Shown piece by piece: positions 1-8,323 of a stretch of DNA of 64,000 bases; positions within the stretch are counted from its first letter, which is position 1; each line of letters begins with the position of its first letter. Under the pieces are notes generated by a model that saw only the letters and a program-made list of their open reading frames with translations, had not been told where the DNA came from and did not search any database. The translations under genes and the position numbers were made by a program. Source of the stretch: Paracoccus zhejiangensis (lineage in GTDB: Bacteria; Pseudomonadota; Alphaproteobacteria; Rhodobacterales; Rhodobacteraceae); assembly GCF_002847445.1 (NCBI RefSeq), contig NZ_CP025430.1:806001-870000 (forward strand), written 5' to 3'.

Positions 1-103
1 AGGCGCGGCGGACATTGTATTCCTTGTCCGTGGGCGGGGCCGAGGCCAGCCAGAAGGGGTTCGGGGATTTGATTCCGACGAAGTTCGAGCGCAGGTCAGC
101 CAT
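1..103 (-). CDS. preA: NAD-dependent dihydropyrimidine dehydrogenase subunit PreA (5' end only)
   Basis: The first 34 codons of a minus-strand gene that runs off the window edge. The N-terminus begins MADLRSNFVGIKSPNPFWLA, which I recognise as the start of PreA, the FMN and iron-sulfur subunit that reduces uracil or thymine with electrons passed from PreT. The ATG at 103 follows an AAGGGA-like ribosome site. The partner gene preT lies upstream at 1410-2768, but a glycosyltransferase gene separates them, which is unusual because preT and preA normally adjoin. The assignment rests on a short stretch plus the presence of preT. Confidence 0.85.
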   Translation of the reverse strand, partial: MADLRSNFVGIKSPNPFWLASAPPTDKEYNVRRA

Positions 104-140
104 GGTTTCATTCCCTTCTGAGGTGACGTCAGGGTCACAC

Positions 141-1343
141 TCACTTCTTGGTCAGGTCTGCCGGGGTTTCGGACGCATCCAGCAGATGCAGCAGATGATC
201 CCGTCGCAGCGCAAACTCGGTTGCAAAATCATGTCTCCGGGCGAAATCCAGCGCCGCCCGGCTGGCCCCGCCGATGCCGGCGGGATCGGACGCAAGCGCG
301 GCAATCCGGTCGGCCAAGGCCGCGGTATCGGCCAGACGCACTGTCCAGCCGGCGGCGGAGTCCGAAGCCAGACGCGACAGCATCGCATTGTCATAGCCGA
401 TGACCGGCAAGCCGCAGCCCATCGCCTCGACATAGGTGCAGGACGGATCGGATTGCCGATGGCAGCTGAGAAACAGGTCCGCATCCCTGCGCGATATTGG
501 CACCAGCTCGGTCACGAAATCGACCGGGGCGTGAAGCCGGACCCTTTCCGCCAGTTGATGGGTCTGGATATCGGCGCGGATCTGATCCTGAAGGCTGCCG
601 GTGCCATAGATGTCGAGCGTGAAATTCACCCCCCGATCAGCCAGCGCCCGCGCCACCGGCACCAGATCCTGCGCGCCCTTCATCGGCTCGAGCCGGCCCG
701 AATTGATCAGCCGCAGCGGCCCGCCAGCCGTCAGGACTGCCGCCTTGCGGGTCAGATCGTCCTGGTCCGCGAACATGGCGCCCTGCATCCGGTTGTCCAG
801 ATACATCACCGTATTGCCGTTAAGTCTGCGATAGGCGTCATAGGCCGGAAAGCCGTTCACCTGAACGCCATCCGCTCGCCTCAGCGCACGCCGCCGCCGC
901 CGTTCCTGCTGCAGAAGCCAGAGCGCGCTTTTCGCTTTCTGGAGCGTCGATCTGTCTCGGTCCAGACCGAGGATCTGCAATCGGGTCCCCAGCGTATATT
1001 CGATCACGAAGACACATCTGGTCCGCTGGTGTACGGTTCGGTCGGCCAGATCCAGATCAAGATGTAAATCGCCCGAGGCTTCCACTATATCGCTGGCATC
1101 AAGGATCTCCTGCGGCACGGCCTGCCCCTCGGCCAACAGAGTCAGGTCGAAGGGCAGCTGTGCCGGATCATAGACATCGCCAAAGGGAATGGCCGCGTCA
1201 CTACCGCGCAAGACGCAGCCGACCTCGCCGGGCCAGTTCGCGCAGATATACCGCATCCCCTCGACGAACTTGCCGTCGAGCCTGACCTGATTAGTTCCGA
1301 CCCGACTTGCCGGGGCAGGGGGAAGCATCAGCAGCCTGGGCAT
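141..1343 (-). CDS. Glycosyltransferase, GT4-like (group 1)
   Basis: A 400-residue soluble protein with the C-terminal half of a GT-B glycosyltransferase: SGRLEPMKG near residues 215-223 and DPSCTYVEAMGCGLPV near 299-313. In that second segment Glu306 is in the position of the conserved nucleotide-sugar-binding Glu of group 1 transferases. The N-terminal acceptor domain is divergent, so donor and acceptor cannot be named. No signal peptide or membrane helix is visible. The gene lies between preT and preA on the same strand, 66 bp after preT and 37 bp before preA, so it is probably co-transcribed. No polysaccharide genes adjoin it; the GDP-sugar genes at 35.8-40.4 kb are far away. Confidence 0.75.
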   Translation of the reverse strand: MPRLLMLPPAPASRVGTNQVRLDGKFVEGMRYICANWPGEVGCVLRGSDAAIPFGDVYDPAQLPFDLTLLAEGQAVPQEILDASDIVEASGDLHLDLDLADRTVHQRTRCVFVIEYTLGTRLQILGLDRDRSTLQKAKSALWLLQQERRRRRALRRADGVQVNGFPAYDAYRRLNGNTVMYLDNRMQGAMFADQDDLTRKAAVLTAGGPLRLINSGRLEPMKGAQDLVPVARALADRGVNFTLDIYGTGSLQDQIRADIQTHQLAERVRLHAPVDFVTELVPISRRDADLFLSCHRQSDPSCTYVEAMGCGLPVIGYDNAMLSRLASDSAAGWTVRLADTAALADRIAALASDPAGIGGASRAALDFARRHDFATEFALRRDHLLHLLDASETPADLTKK

Positions 1344-1409
1344 GATCCTGTCACCCTATGTGAGTCAGCTATTCTCAACCCTTTTCCTCCATGATCTTTT
1401 CGGGGTGCC

Positions 1410-2768
1410 TTACGGACCCGAGGCCCCCGCCGCGGTCCGGCCCATCAGCACCGCATGGATATCCTCTGCCGCATCGCGGCCCTCGGCCACGCCGGTCACG
1501 GTCAGGTCGTCGCCGCCTGCCGCGCAGTCGCCGCCGGCCCAGACCCCGGCAAGGCTGGTGCGCCCCGGCCCGGTGACGGCGATCTTGCCGCCACTGAGCG
1601 CGATGCCGTCAGGCGCGCCGTCCAGCCGCTGGCCGATGGCGCGGAACAGTTGGTCGGCCTTCAGGCGGAAATGCTCGGTGGTGTTCAGTGAGCCGTCGGG
1701 CATGTCCTCGGTATAGGCGAACTCGACCTCGCGCACCGCACCATTGCCATGCACCGCGATCGGCATGGCGTTGCAGAGGATGCGTACGCCGGACGAGGTG
1801 GCGTGGTGCTGTTCGTGATCGCTGGCGCCCATGCGCTCCTGCCCGCGGCGATAGACGATGGTGACATTCTCGGCGCCCAAGAGCTTCGACTGCACTGCCG
1901 CATCCACCGCCGTCATGCCGCCGCCGATCACCACCACATCGCGGCCGACGGGCAGGGTTGCCAGATCTTCGGCCTGCCGCAGGTCGCGGATGAAATCCAC
2001 CGCGTCGCGCACGTTCTCGCGGTTCTCGCCATCGGCGCGCAGCGCGTTCACGCCGCCAAGCCCCATGCCCAGAAACACCGCGTCGAACTCGGCCTGCAGC
2101 GCGGGCAGGGTGATCTGCTCCCCCAGCCGCTGTTCATTGCGCAGCTCGATCCCGCCGATGGACAGAAGCCAGTCGACCTCGTCCTGCGCGAAACCGTCCA
2201 CGGTCTTGTAGCTGGCAATGCCGTATTCGTTCAGCCCGCCAGCCTTGGCGCGGGCCTCGAAGATCACCACTTCATGACCCTTGGCCGCCAGCCGATGGGC
2301 GGCCGAGAGGCCCGCCGGACCGGCGCCGACCACCGCGACCCGCTTGCCGGTGGGGGCTCCACGGGTGAAGGGGTGGGGCTGGTCGATCATGCCATCGGTG
2401 GCAAAGCGTTGCAGCGCGCCGATCTCGACCGGCATGCCCTCGGCCTCCATCCGAACGCAGGCGCCTTCGCAGAGGTTCTCGGTCGGGCAGACGCGGGCGC
2501 ACATGCCGCCAAGGATGTTCTGGTGAAAGATCGTCAGCGCCGCCGCATCGGGCGTGCCGGTGGCGATCTGGCGGATGAACAGCGGAATGTCGATCGAGGT
2601 GGGGCAGGCCGTCACGCAGGGCGCGTCATGGCAGAAATAGCAGCGATCGGCGGCGACCCGCGCCTCGTGCGGGATCAGCGCCGGGGCGACATCGGCGAAA
2701 TTATCGGCATAATCCGCCGGGGTAAGGCGGCCCGGCACGACGCCGGGGGTCAGCTTGGCTTGGGTCAT
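1410..2768 (-). CDS. preT: NAD-dependent dihydropyrimidine dehydrogenase subunit PreT
   Basis: This 452-residue protein is the flavin and NAD(H)-binding electron-transfer subunit of the PreTA enzyme, which carries out the first step of reductive uracil/thymine breakdown. It has two N-terminal cysteine clusters (Cys43, 46, 51, 55 and Cys90, 94, 100, 104), an FAD-binding VVGAGPAGLSAA fold near residues 146-157 and a second dinucleotide fold VVVIGGGMTAVDAA near 275-290. Length and order match GltD-like PreT proteins. A RutR-like palindrome lies about 50 bp upstream of the start, suggesting control by the RutR gene at 18624. The catalytic partner preA begins at 103. Confidence 0.93.
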   Translation of the reverse strand: MTQAKLTPGVVPGRLTPADYADNFADVAPALIPHEARVAADRCYFCHDAPCVTACPTSIDIPLFIRQIATGTPDAAALTIFHQNILGGMCARVCPTENLCEGACVRMEAEGMPVEIGALQRFATDGMIDQPHPFTRGAPTGKRVAVVGAGPAGLSAAHRLAAKGHEVVIFEARAKAGGLNEYGIASYKTVDGFAQDEVDWLLSIGGIELRNEQRLGEQITLPALQAEFDAVFLGMGLGGVNALRADGENRENVRDAVDFIRDLRQAEDLATLPVGRDVVVIGGGMTAVDAAVQSKLLGAENVTIVYRRGQERMGASDHEQHHATSSGVRILCNAMPIAVHGNGAVREVEFAYTEDMPDGSLNTTEHFRLKADQLFRAIGQRLDGAPDGIALSGGKIAVTGPGRTSLAGVWAGGDCAAGGDDLTVTGVAEGRDAAEDIHAVLMGRTAAGASGP

Positions 2769-2820
2769 TCAGGCATCCCATGGCTGGCTTGATCTTATCA
2801 GGCTGCCACAGGTTCAGTTT

Positions 2821-2836
2821 TTTATCAAATGGTAAA
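2821..2836. promoter_or_regulatory. Putative RutR operator upstream of preT
   Basis: TTTATCA-AA-TGGTAAA is an imperfect palindrome 53 bp upstream of the preT start. It matches 11 of 14 defined positions of the E. coli RutR site TTGACCAnnTGGTCAA. A RutR homologue is encoded at 18624 and a closer match lies beside it at 18524-18539. Binding is inferred from the pattern and the pathway. Confidence 0.5.
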
Positions 2837-2878
2837 ATATGATGCGCGCGGTGAAATATCCTTGCGCGCGGGCGCTGC

Positions 2879-4180
2879 CTAACCCGGCAGCACCAACGCC
2901 GCCGCCAGCCCGCCCAGATCCGAGCGTTCCAGCCTGAGCTCGCCCCCGTTCAGCGCCGCCAGATCGGCGACGATGGCAAGGCCCAGCCCGGTCCCCGGCG
3001 GGCCGCCTTCGTCAAGCCTCGCGCCACGGATCAGGGCACGCGGGGCATCGGTCTCGGCCATGCCCGGACCGTCATCCTCGATGCGGATGGTCACGCCGGA
3101 TGTCACCACCACGCGCAGCCGCCCGCGCCCCCATTTCACCGCGTTCTCGGCCAGGTTGCCGATCATCTCTTCAAGGTCCTGCCGCTCGCCGGCAAAGCTC
3201 GCGTCGGGCGGGCAGATCACCTCGGCCTGCATGGCCTTGTTCTCCATCGGGCGGCGCAGGACCATCAGGATATCATCGATCACCGGGCCAACCGGCGTGT
3301 GCTGGCCCAAGACCCGGGGCTGGGCCGAGCGGGCGCGGCGCAGGTGCCAGCCGATCAGCCGGTCCATCCGGGTGATCAGCGTCTGGCCGGGGTGATCGGC
3401 AGGCAAATCGTTTTGCAGCGCTGCCAGCGGGGTTTTCAGCGAATGCGCAAGGTTGCCCAGATGCTGGCGCGAGCGGGCCAGAAGGCTGGCATTCTGATCC
3501 AGCGCGGCATTGATCTCGGTCACCAGCGGATCGAGCTCGCTGACGCCGGGGCGGGGCAGACGGTCCAACTCGCCGGCTCGAACACGGCGCAGATCGTCGC
3601 CCAAGCGGCGGGTGCTGCCAAGCCCGGCGAAGACCTGCACCGATACCGCCACGGCCAACCCGAGACCCAGGAGCGCCAGCGAGATCGCCAGCGGCCGGCG
3701 CACTTCGTTGAGGCTGTCCCAGACCTCGCGCGCAGGCGCCGTGACGATCAGGGTGATCTCGGCCTCGCTGCCCGGCACGGTGAAACGGTCGTTCAGCACC
3801 CGCAGCGGTTCGCCCTGCGGTCCGCGCCCGCGCCCGATGCGCGGCGGTCCCGGTCGGTCACCCGCGGGCGATGACAGGCTTGCCTCGAACAGCGAGGGCG
3901 ACTTGGCGATCACCTTGCTCTCGGCGCTGATCTGCCAGTACCAGCCAGAGAGCGGCAGCGAGAAATTCGGATCGGCCGGCGGGTTGTCCAGCTCGATCTC
4001 ATCATCCTCGACCTCGACGCCAGCGATCAGCGTGTCGGCGATGGCGCGCATCTCGGCGTCGTAGCGTTCGGTGACGAAGCGATCCAGAACCGCGCCGATG
4101 CCCAGGAAGGCCGCCAGCAGCGCCGCGACGATCCAGACCGCCGCCAGCGCCAGCATCCGCGCCCGGATCGAGCGGATCAC
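2879..4180 (-). CDS. Two-component sensor histidine kinase, PhoQ-like
   Basis: This 433-residue inner-membrane kinase has one transmembrane helix near residues 8-32, a periplasmic sensor segment of about 130 residues and a second helix near 164-186. A HAMP-like linker follows, then an H-box NLAHSLKTPLAAL with phospho-acceptor His246, an N-box MIGNLAENAVKWG near 344-357, a G1 motif EDDGPGM and a G2 motif GTGLGLAIV. The sensor contains an acidic stretch around residues 57-72 (VEVEDDEIELDNPPAD), which would suit divalent-cation or cationic-peptide sensing as in PhoQ; this is inference. Its start overlaps the response regulator stop by 4 bp. Confidence 0.9.
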   Translation of the reverse strand: MIRSIRARMLALAAVWIVAALLAAFLGIGAVLDRFVTERYDAEMRAIADTLIAGVEVEDDEIELDNPPADPNFSLPLSGWYWQISAESKVIAKSPSLFEASLSSPAGDRPGPPRIGRGRGPQGEPLRVLNDRFTVPGSEAEITLIVTAPAREVWDSLNEVRRPLAISLALLGLGLAVAVSVQVFAGLGSTRRLGDDLRRVRAGELDRLPRPGVSELDPLVTEINAALDQNASLLARSRQHLGNLAHSLKTPLAALQNDLPADHPGQTLITRMDRLIGWHLRRARSAQPRVLGQHTPVGPVIDDILMVLRRPMENKAMQAEVICPPDASFAGERQDLEEMIGNLAENAVKWGRGRLRVVVTSGVTIRIEDDGPGMAETDAPRALIRGARLDEGGPPGTGLGLAIVADLAALNGGELRLERSDLGGLAAALVLPG

Positions 4181-4839
4181 AGCGCCGCCCTGAGCACATA
4201 GCCCTCGCCGCGCCGGGTCTCGATCACGCCTTCGCCGACCTTCTTGCGCAGCCGCCCGATGACCACCTCGATCGACTTGAAATCGCGGTCGGCCTCGGCC
4301 TCGTAGAGGTGGTCCGACAGTTCGCTGCGGCTGACGATGCGGTCCTGATGGTGAATCAAATAGGTCAGGATGCGGGTCTCAAACGCCGTCAGCTTCAAGG
4401 GCGAGCCGTCCAGCGTGATGACGCCCAACTGCCCGTCCAGCAGCAGCTTGCCGGCGCGGATCACCGGGCGGGCATGACCGGCGGCGCGGCGGATCAGGGT
4501 CTGGGCGCGCAGCACCACCTCGTCCAGCCGGAAGGGTTTCACCGCGTAGTCATCGGCCCCGGCGCGAAAGCCCGCCACCTTGTCGGTCCAGTCGCCGCGC
4601 GCCGTCAGGATCAGCACCGGCATACCGATCCCCTGATCGCGCCAGCGGGTCAGCACCTCGATCCCCGGCAGACCGGGCAGGCCCAGATCCAGCACCGCCA
4701 CGTCATAGGTCTCGGTCGCGCCCAGATATTCACCCTCGGCGCCGTCATGGGCCATGTCGGTGACGAAACCGGCGTCCTGCATCGCGCGGGCCAGTTGCTC
4801 GGCCAGGGTCCGGTCGTCCTCGACGATCAGTGCTCTCAT
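4177..4839 (-). CDS. Two-component response regulator, OmpR/PhoP family
   Basis: A 220-residue regulator with an N-terminal receiver domain (acidic pocket EDD at residues 7-9, phospho-acceptor Asp51 in VLDLGLPG, switch Lys in DYAVKPF) and a C-terminal winged-helix DNA-binding domain ending in RRGEGYVL. It is the partner of the kinase immediately downstream (4-bp overlap) and overlaps the upstream PepSY-like gene by 4 bp, so the three genes form one translationally coupled operon. Its probable binding site is the direct repeat at 5175-5191. Confidence 0.93.
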   Translation of the reverse strand: MRALIVEDDRTLAEQLARAMQDAGFVTDMAHDGAEGEYLGATETYDVAVLDLGLPGLPGIEVLTRWRDQGIGMPVLILTARGDWTDKVAGFRAGADDYAVKPFRLDEVVLRAQTLIRRAAGHARPVIRAGKLLLDGQLGVITLDGSPLKLTAFETRILTYLIHHQDRIVSRSELSDHLYEAEADRDFKSIEVVIGRLRKKVGEGVIETRRGEGYVLRAAL

Positions 4840-5150
4840 TTCTTCAAGGCCTCGATCTGTCCCCGGCCGGCCACCTCGAGAAACCGCCCGTCGCGCGCGT
4901 CCAGCCGGATCTTCAGCAGGTTGCGCGCCGGGGTCAGCAGGCGCAGCTCCTCGACCAGTTCCACGCCCAGACCCCGCTCATGCGCATTGGGCTGCGCCAG
5001 CCGCGCGGCGATCAGCCGACCCTGATAGCGTTCGCCCACGATCCGCATTGCCTCGTGCAGCGGCAGGGGGCTGAAATCCGTCTCGGTCAGCCCCTGGGCA
5101 AGGGCTGGTGGTGCGGAAAAGAGAAACAGGGCAAGAAGGATCGCGCGCAT
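4836..5150 (-). CDS. Small periplasmic PepSY-like protein of the two-component operon
   Basis: A 104-residue protein starting at the ATG at 5150. It begins with a clear Sec signal peptide (MRAILLALFLFSAPPALAQ), followed by one domain with the pattern of a PepSY module (EAMRIVGERYQGRLIAARL, then LLKIRLDARDGRFLEV). PepSY-like proteins often sit with PhoP/PhoQ-type systems and may modulate the sensor from the periplasm. It is first in the operon, and its stop overlaps the regulator start (ATGA). A longer frame reaches upstream to 5591, but the signal peptide and the divergent promoter region favour the start given here. Confidence 0.75.
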   Translation of the reverse strand: MRAILLALFLFSAPPALAQGLTETDFSPLPLHEAMRIVGERYQGRLIAARLAQPNAHERGLGVELVEELRLLTPARNLLKIRLDARDGRFLEVAGRGQIEALKK

Positions 5151-5174
5151 GAGGCCCTTGTGGCAGGTGAAAGC

Positions 5175-5191
5175 CAAACGAAACCCAAACG
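5175..5191 (-). promoter_or_regulatory. Direct repeat CAAACG-N5-CAAACG, candidate response-regulator box
   Basis: The gap between the divergent two-component operon and the exported protein at 5286 contains two exact copies of CAAACG with an 11-bp period, read as CGTTTG-N5-CGTTTG on the minus strand. PhoP-type OmpR-family regulators bind 6-bp half-sites with 5-bp spacing, typically (T/G)GTTTA-N5-(T/G)GTTTA. The location would allow control of both directions. Binding is inferred. Confidence 0.45.
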
Positions 5192-5285
5192 GACGGTTGG
5201 CCTTTGGTTCGAACTCGTTGGGGTAGATGTGATTCGTCAACCGGGGGCAAGGTGTCCCCGGCGCTACCAGAAGAAGGTAAACATC

Positions 5286-6158
5286 ATGAGCAGCATGTTC
5301 CGCAATTCCGCCGCGATCCTGGCCCTTGTGGCGGGGCTTGGCGGTGCCGCCTATGCCCAGACCGCAACCCCGCCGGCCACCGAAACCGCGCCCGCCGCGC
5401 CCGAGGCGACCAGCCCGGCCCCGGCCGCACCGGCTGCCCCGGTCGAGATCACCGAAGACAACCTGCCCGACCTGCTGAAATCGCTGAACCTGCAGAATAT
5501 CGACATCGATCGTGACCGCCGCTCCGTCGAGGTCGAGGGTGATCTGGCCGATGGCACGCAGATCGAGGCGCATCTGGACCGGCAGGGCCAATTGCGCAAG
5601 ATCGAGGCCGATGACGACGCGGCGCTGCCCGCCGCCGTGATCGAGGCGCTGATTCCCGAAGCCGTGCGCAATGCGGAAATGTATGGCCAGTTTGCCAATA
5701 TCAACGAGATCGGCCTGCCGCCCGCCGATGCGCCGATGAAGGGCGTGATGATCGAGGGCGCGGATGCCAATGGCGAGGAGTTACGCGCGCTTTTCGCCGA
5801 GGATGGCACGCTGACCCGCTTTGGTCGCGGCGATGACGATCGCGGCCCGCGTGGCGAGCGCCATGGCGATCGGGGCGGCAAGCACGGGGACCACGGCAAG
5901 CGCGGCCATGACATGCGCGGCGGGCCGGATGGCGGACGCGATGGCGGTCCTGACCGCGCCGGCATGGGTGGCCAGCCGCCCGCACCGCTGGACGAGGCCG
6001 CCGTCACCACGACGCTGACCGAGGCCGGTTATGCCGAGCTCGGCGCCATCACCCGCGACGGTCCGCGCACGCTGGTCGAGGCGGTGAATGCCGCCGGTGA
6101 AACCGTGACGGTGGAACTGAGCCCGCGTGGCGAGGTGGTGCGCGAAACCGCGCGCTGA
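5286..6158 (+). CDS. Exported PepSY-like protein with Asp/His/Arg/Gly-rich linker
   Basis: A 290-residue exported protein. The ATG at 5286 follows GAAGAAGG and gives a signal peptide ending near AAYAQ. After an Ala/Pro/Thr-rich spacer (residues 25-55) come two related half-domains with the pattern I-D-R-D-x-R-x-V-E-V-E-G-D, reminiscent of PepSY/beta-lactamase-inhibitor folds, then a low-complexity region at about residues 182-230 rich in Asp, His, Arg and Gly, then a last domain near 235-290. The linker could bind metal or anionic polymer; that is inference. The gene is divergent from the two-component operon and shares its promoter region, so it is a likely target of that system. A hairpin terminator follows at 6181. 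Confidence 0.7.
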   Translation: MSSMFRNSAAILALVAGLGGAAYAQTATPPATETAPAAPEATSPAPAAPAAPVEITEDNLPDLLKSLNLQNIDIDRDRRSVEVEGDLADGTQIEAHLDRQGQLRKIEADDDAALPAAVIEALIPEAVRNAEMYGQFANINEIGLPPADAPMKGVMIEGADANGEELRALFAEDGTLTRFGRGDDDRGPRGERHGDRGGKHGDHGKRGHDMRGGPDGGRDGGPDRAGMGGQPPAPLDEAAVTTTLTEAGYAELGAITRDGPRTLVEAVNAAGETVTVELSPRGEVVRETAR

Positions 6159-6180
6159 TCGCCCCGGACAGACAGAACGG

Positions 6181-6206
6181 ACGGCGCCTCTTGGGGGCGC
6201 CGTTTC
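6181..6206 (+). terminator. Intrinsic terminator after the exported PepSY-like gene
   Basis: Perfect 8-bp stem ACGGCGCC / GGCGCCGT with a 7-base loop, followed by TTTCG. It lies between the convergent genes ending at 6158 and 6211. Confidence 0.6.
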
Positions 6207-6210
6207 GCGT

Positions 6211-6813
6211 TCAGACGATGTAACGGTCGCGGCGGTGGTTGATGGCAATGACCATGTTCAGCACCAGCGCGCCGAGAAAGCTATAGCCGACCGCCTGCCA
6301 GTCGACGAGGCACAGCGCCAGCGTAAACAGCACCGCGTCGAAAATCAGCTGCGCCCATCCCGCCAGGAAGCCGGTCGCATCCTGCAGGTAAAGGGCGACG
6401 ATCCCGACCCCGCCCAGTGACGCCCCGTGGCGGAACAGCGCCAGAAGCCCGGTGCCGGTGATCGCGCCGACCAGCACCGCGCCGAAGATCGGGTTGATGG
6501 TATCAAAGCTGATCCAGCCCGGCATCACGGCGCTGAGCAGCGAGGTCAGCGCCACGGCGACAAAGGTCTTCAGCGTGAAACTCGGCCCGAACCGCTTCCA
6601 GCCGAGCCAGTAGAACGGGATGTTGATCAGAAAGAAGACCGGTGCGAAGGACCAGCCGGTCGCATAGGCGATCAGGATCGCCAGTCCGGCGGTCTGGCCG
6701 GTGACAAGGCCCAGATGGGTCAGGATGGTCACCCCAAGCGCCGCCATCATCGCGCCAAAGCTGATGCCCTGGGCGTCCTCGATGAGGCTGTGTCGGCGGG
6801 GTGCGTCGCTCAT
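6211..6813 (-). CDS. YitT-family membrane protein
   Basis: A 200-residue protein from the ATG at 6813 with about five hydrophobic helices, beginning around FGAMMAALGVTILTHLG and including GQTAGLAILIAYATGW and the Gly-rich segment GAVLVGAITGTGLLALFRHGASLGGVGIVAL, broken here into its two halves GAVLVGAITGTGLLALF and RHGASLGGVGIVAL. These are features of the YitT/DUF161 family, whose function is not settled. A 23-residue longer form from 6882 is possible but adds non-conserved, Arg-rich sequence. The gene stands alone, convergent with its left neighbour and divergent from the transglycosylase at 7007. Confidence 0.75.
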   Translation of the reverse strand: MSDAPRRHSLIEDAQGISFGAMMAALGVTILTHLGLVTGQTAGLAILIAYATGWSFAPVFFLINIPFYWLGWKRFGPSFTLKTFVAVALTSLLSAVMPGWISFDTINPIFGAVLVGAITGTGLLALFRHGASLGGVGIVALYLQDATGFLAGWAQLIFDAVLFTLALCLVDWQAVGYSFLGALVLNMVIAINHRRDRYIV

Positions 6814-7006
6814 GCCGGCCAGATGCCCAAAGGGCCGGGCAAAGGCAAGATCGGCCCCGCACGCCGTGGCAATCCGCCGCAAAAACTATGTCCGGATTTC
6901 AGCCCTTTGCCGGGGCCGGTCCCGATGCCCGCGCTTCGCGGCTTTTCGCCACCTGTTTCCGCCGCTAGACATAAGCAAAACGTGAGCAAAACGTGAGGAG
7001 ACAGGT

Positions 7007-8290
7007 ATGAGCAGCATCGACATCAGCAGCAAGGGCACGGGGTTCCAGGCAAGCAGACGGGCAGTGGCCTTCGGACTTCTGGCCGCGGGGCTGGCCTCCT
7101 GCGGGCCGCGCATTCCGGGCGGCAGCACGGGGTCCTCGGGCGGCATGGCACCGCCGCCGCGGCCGGTGCCGAATGCCGATTACGACCGCTGGGTTGCAGG
7201 CTTCCGGGGCCGGGCGCTGTCGCAGGGCATTTCGGCGGGCACCTTCGACAATGCCTTCGCGCAGGGTGGCGGCTATCTGCCCGACGTGATCGAGAAGGAC
7301 CAGAACCAGACCGAGTTCACCCGCACGCTGCAGGATTACCTGGCCATCGCCGCCTCGGACGAGCGCGTCAGCAAGGGCCGGGCGAACCTCGCCCGCTATG
7401 GCTCTGTGCTGAACGCCGTCGAGGCGCGTTACGGGGTCGAGCCGGCGGTGGTCGTCGCCGTCTGGGGTCTGGAAAGTATGTATGGAGAGCGGCGCGGGAA
7501 TATCCCGGTCATCGCCGCCTGCTCGACCCTGGCTTGGCATGGTCGTCGCGCCTCGTTCTTCGAACAGCAGCTGGTTGCGGCGCTGAAGATCCTGCAGAAC
7601 GGCGATGTCGCCCCCGCTGGCATGACCGGCAGCTGGGCCGGCGCCATGGGTCATACCCAGTTCATCCCGACCTCTTATCTGCTTTACGCGGTCGATTTCA
7701 CCGGCGATGGCCGGCGCGACATCTGGTCGAACGATCCGACCGACTCGCTGGCCTCGACCGCGGCCTATCTGGCGAAATCGGGCTGGCAGCGGGGCGTGCC
7801 CTGGGGCGTCGAAGTGCGGCTGCCCTCGGGCTTCTCGGGCCCCGTGGGGCGCGGTTCGACCCGCAGCCCCTCGGCCTGGGCGGCGATGGGCGTGCGCAGC
7901 ATGAGCGGTGGCACCGTGCCCGATTACGGCCCGGCCTCGATCATCACCCCGCAGGGGCGCAGCGGCCCGGCCTTCATGACCTTCCGCAACTTCACCGCCA
8001 TCACCCGCTACAACAACTCGGAAAACTACGTCATCGGCGTCGGCCACCTGTCCGACCGTCTGCGCGGCGGCGGGGCGATCCAGGGCAACTTCCCGCCCGA
8101 CAAGTACGGGCTGACCATCGATGACCGGAAACGGATGCAGCAGCGGCTGACGGCGATGGGCTATGACACCAAGGGCAGCGACGGCGTGGTCGGCCCGGCC
8201 ACGCGCGAGGCGATCTCGGCCTTCCAGGCGGCGCGCGGCATGGCGGTGACGGGCGAGCCCTCGGTGCAACTTTTGCAGATGCTGGGCTGA
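7007..8290 (+). CDS. Lytic murein transglycosylase, MltB-type lipoprotein
   Basis: A 427-residue protein with an N-terminal lipobox LASC (Cys32), so it is predicted to be anchored in the outer membrane. An SLT_2 domain runs from about residue 55 to 345, with catalytic Glu156 in VWGLESMYGERRG and the family motif GSWAGAMGHTQFIPTSY. A peptidoglycan-binding_1 domain occupies roughly residues 370-425 (RMQQRLTAMGYDTKGSDGVV). It cleaves the MurNAc-GlcNAc bond to leave 1,6-anhydro ends. The start at 7007 follows GTGAGGAGACAGGT. No operon partner is evident. Confidence 0.92.
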   Translation: MSSIDISSKGTGFQASRRAVAFGLLAAGLASCGPRIPGGSTGSSGGMAPPPRPVPNADYDRWVAGFRGRALSQGISAGTFDNAFAQGGGYLPDVIEKDQNQTEFTRTLQDYLAIAASDERVSKGRANLARYGSVLNAVEARYGVEPAVVVAVWGLESMYGERRGNIPVIAACSTLAWHGRRASFFEQQLVAALKILQNGDVAPAGMTGSWAGAMGHTQFIPTSYLLYAVDFTGDGRRDIWSNDPTDSLASTAAYLAKSGWQRGVPWGVEVRLPSGFSGPVGRGSTRSPSAWAAMGVRSMSGGTVPDYGPASIITPQGRSGPAFMTFRNFTAITRYNNSENYVIGVGHLSDRLRGGGAIQGNFPPDKYGLTIDDRKRMQQRLTAMGYDTKGSDGVVGPATREAISAFQAARGMAVTGEPSVQLLQMLG

Positions 8291-8323
8291 CGCCGAAGAA
8301 GGTGATTTGCCGCAAGACGGTGT

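Noticed and set aside
4830..5285. N-terminal extension of the exported protein from 4830
   Set aside because: It runs through the divergent small gene and the promoter region; the ATG at 5286 has a ribosome site and gives a signal peptide.
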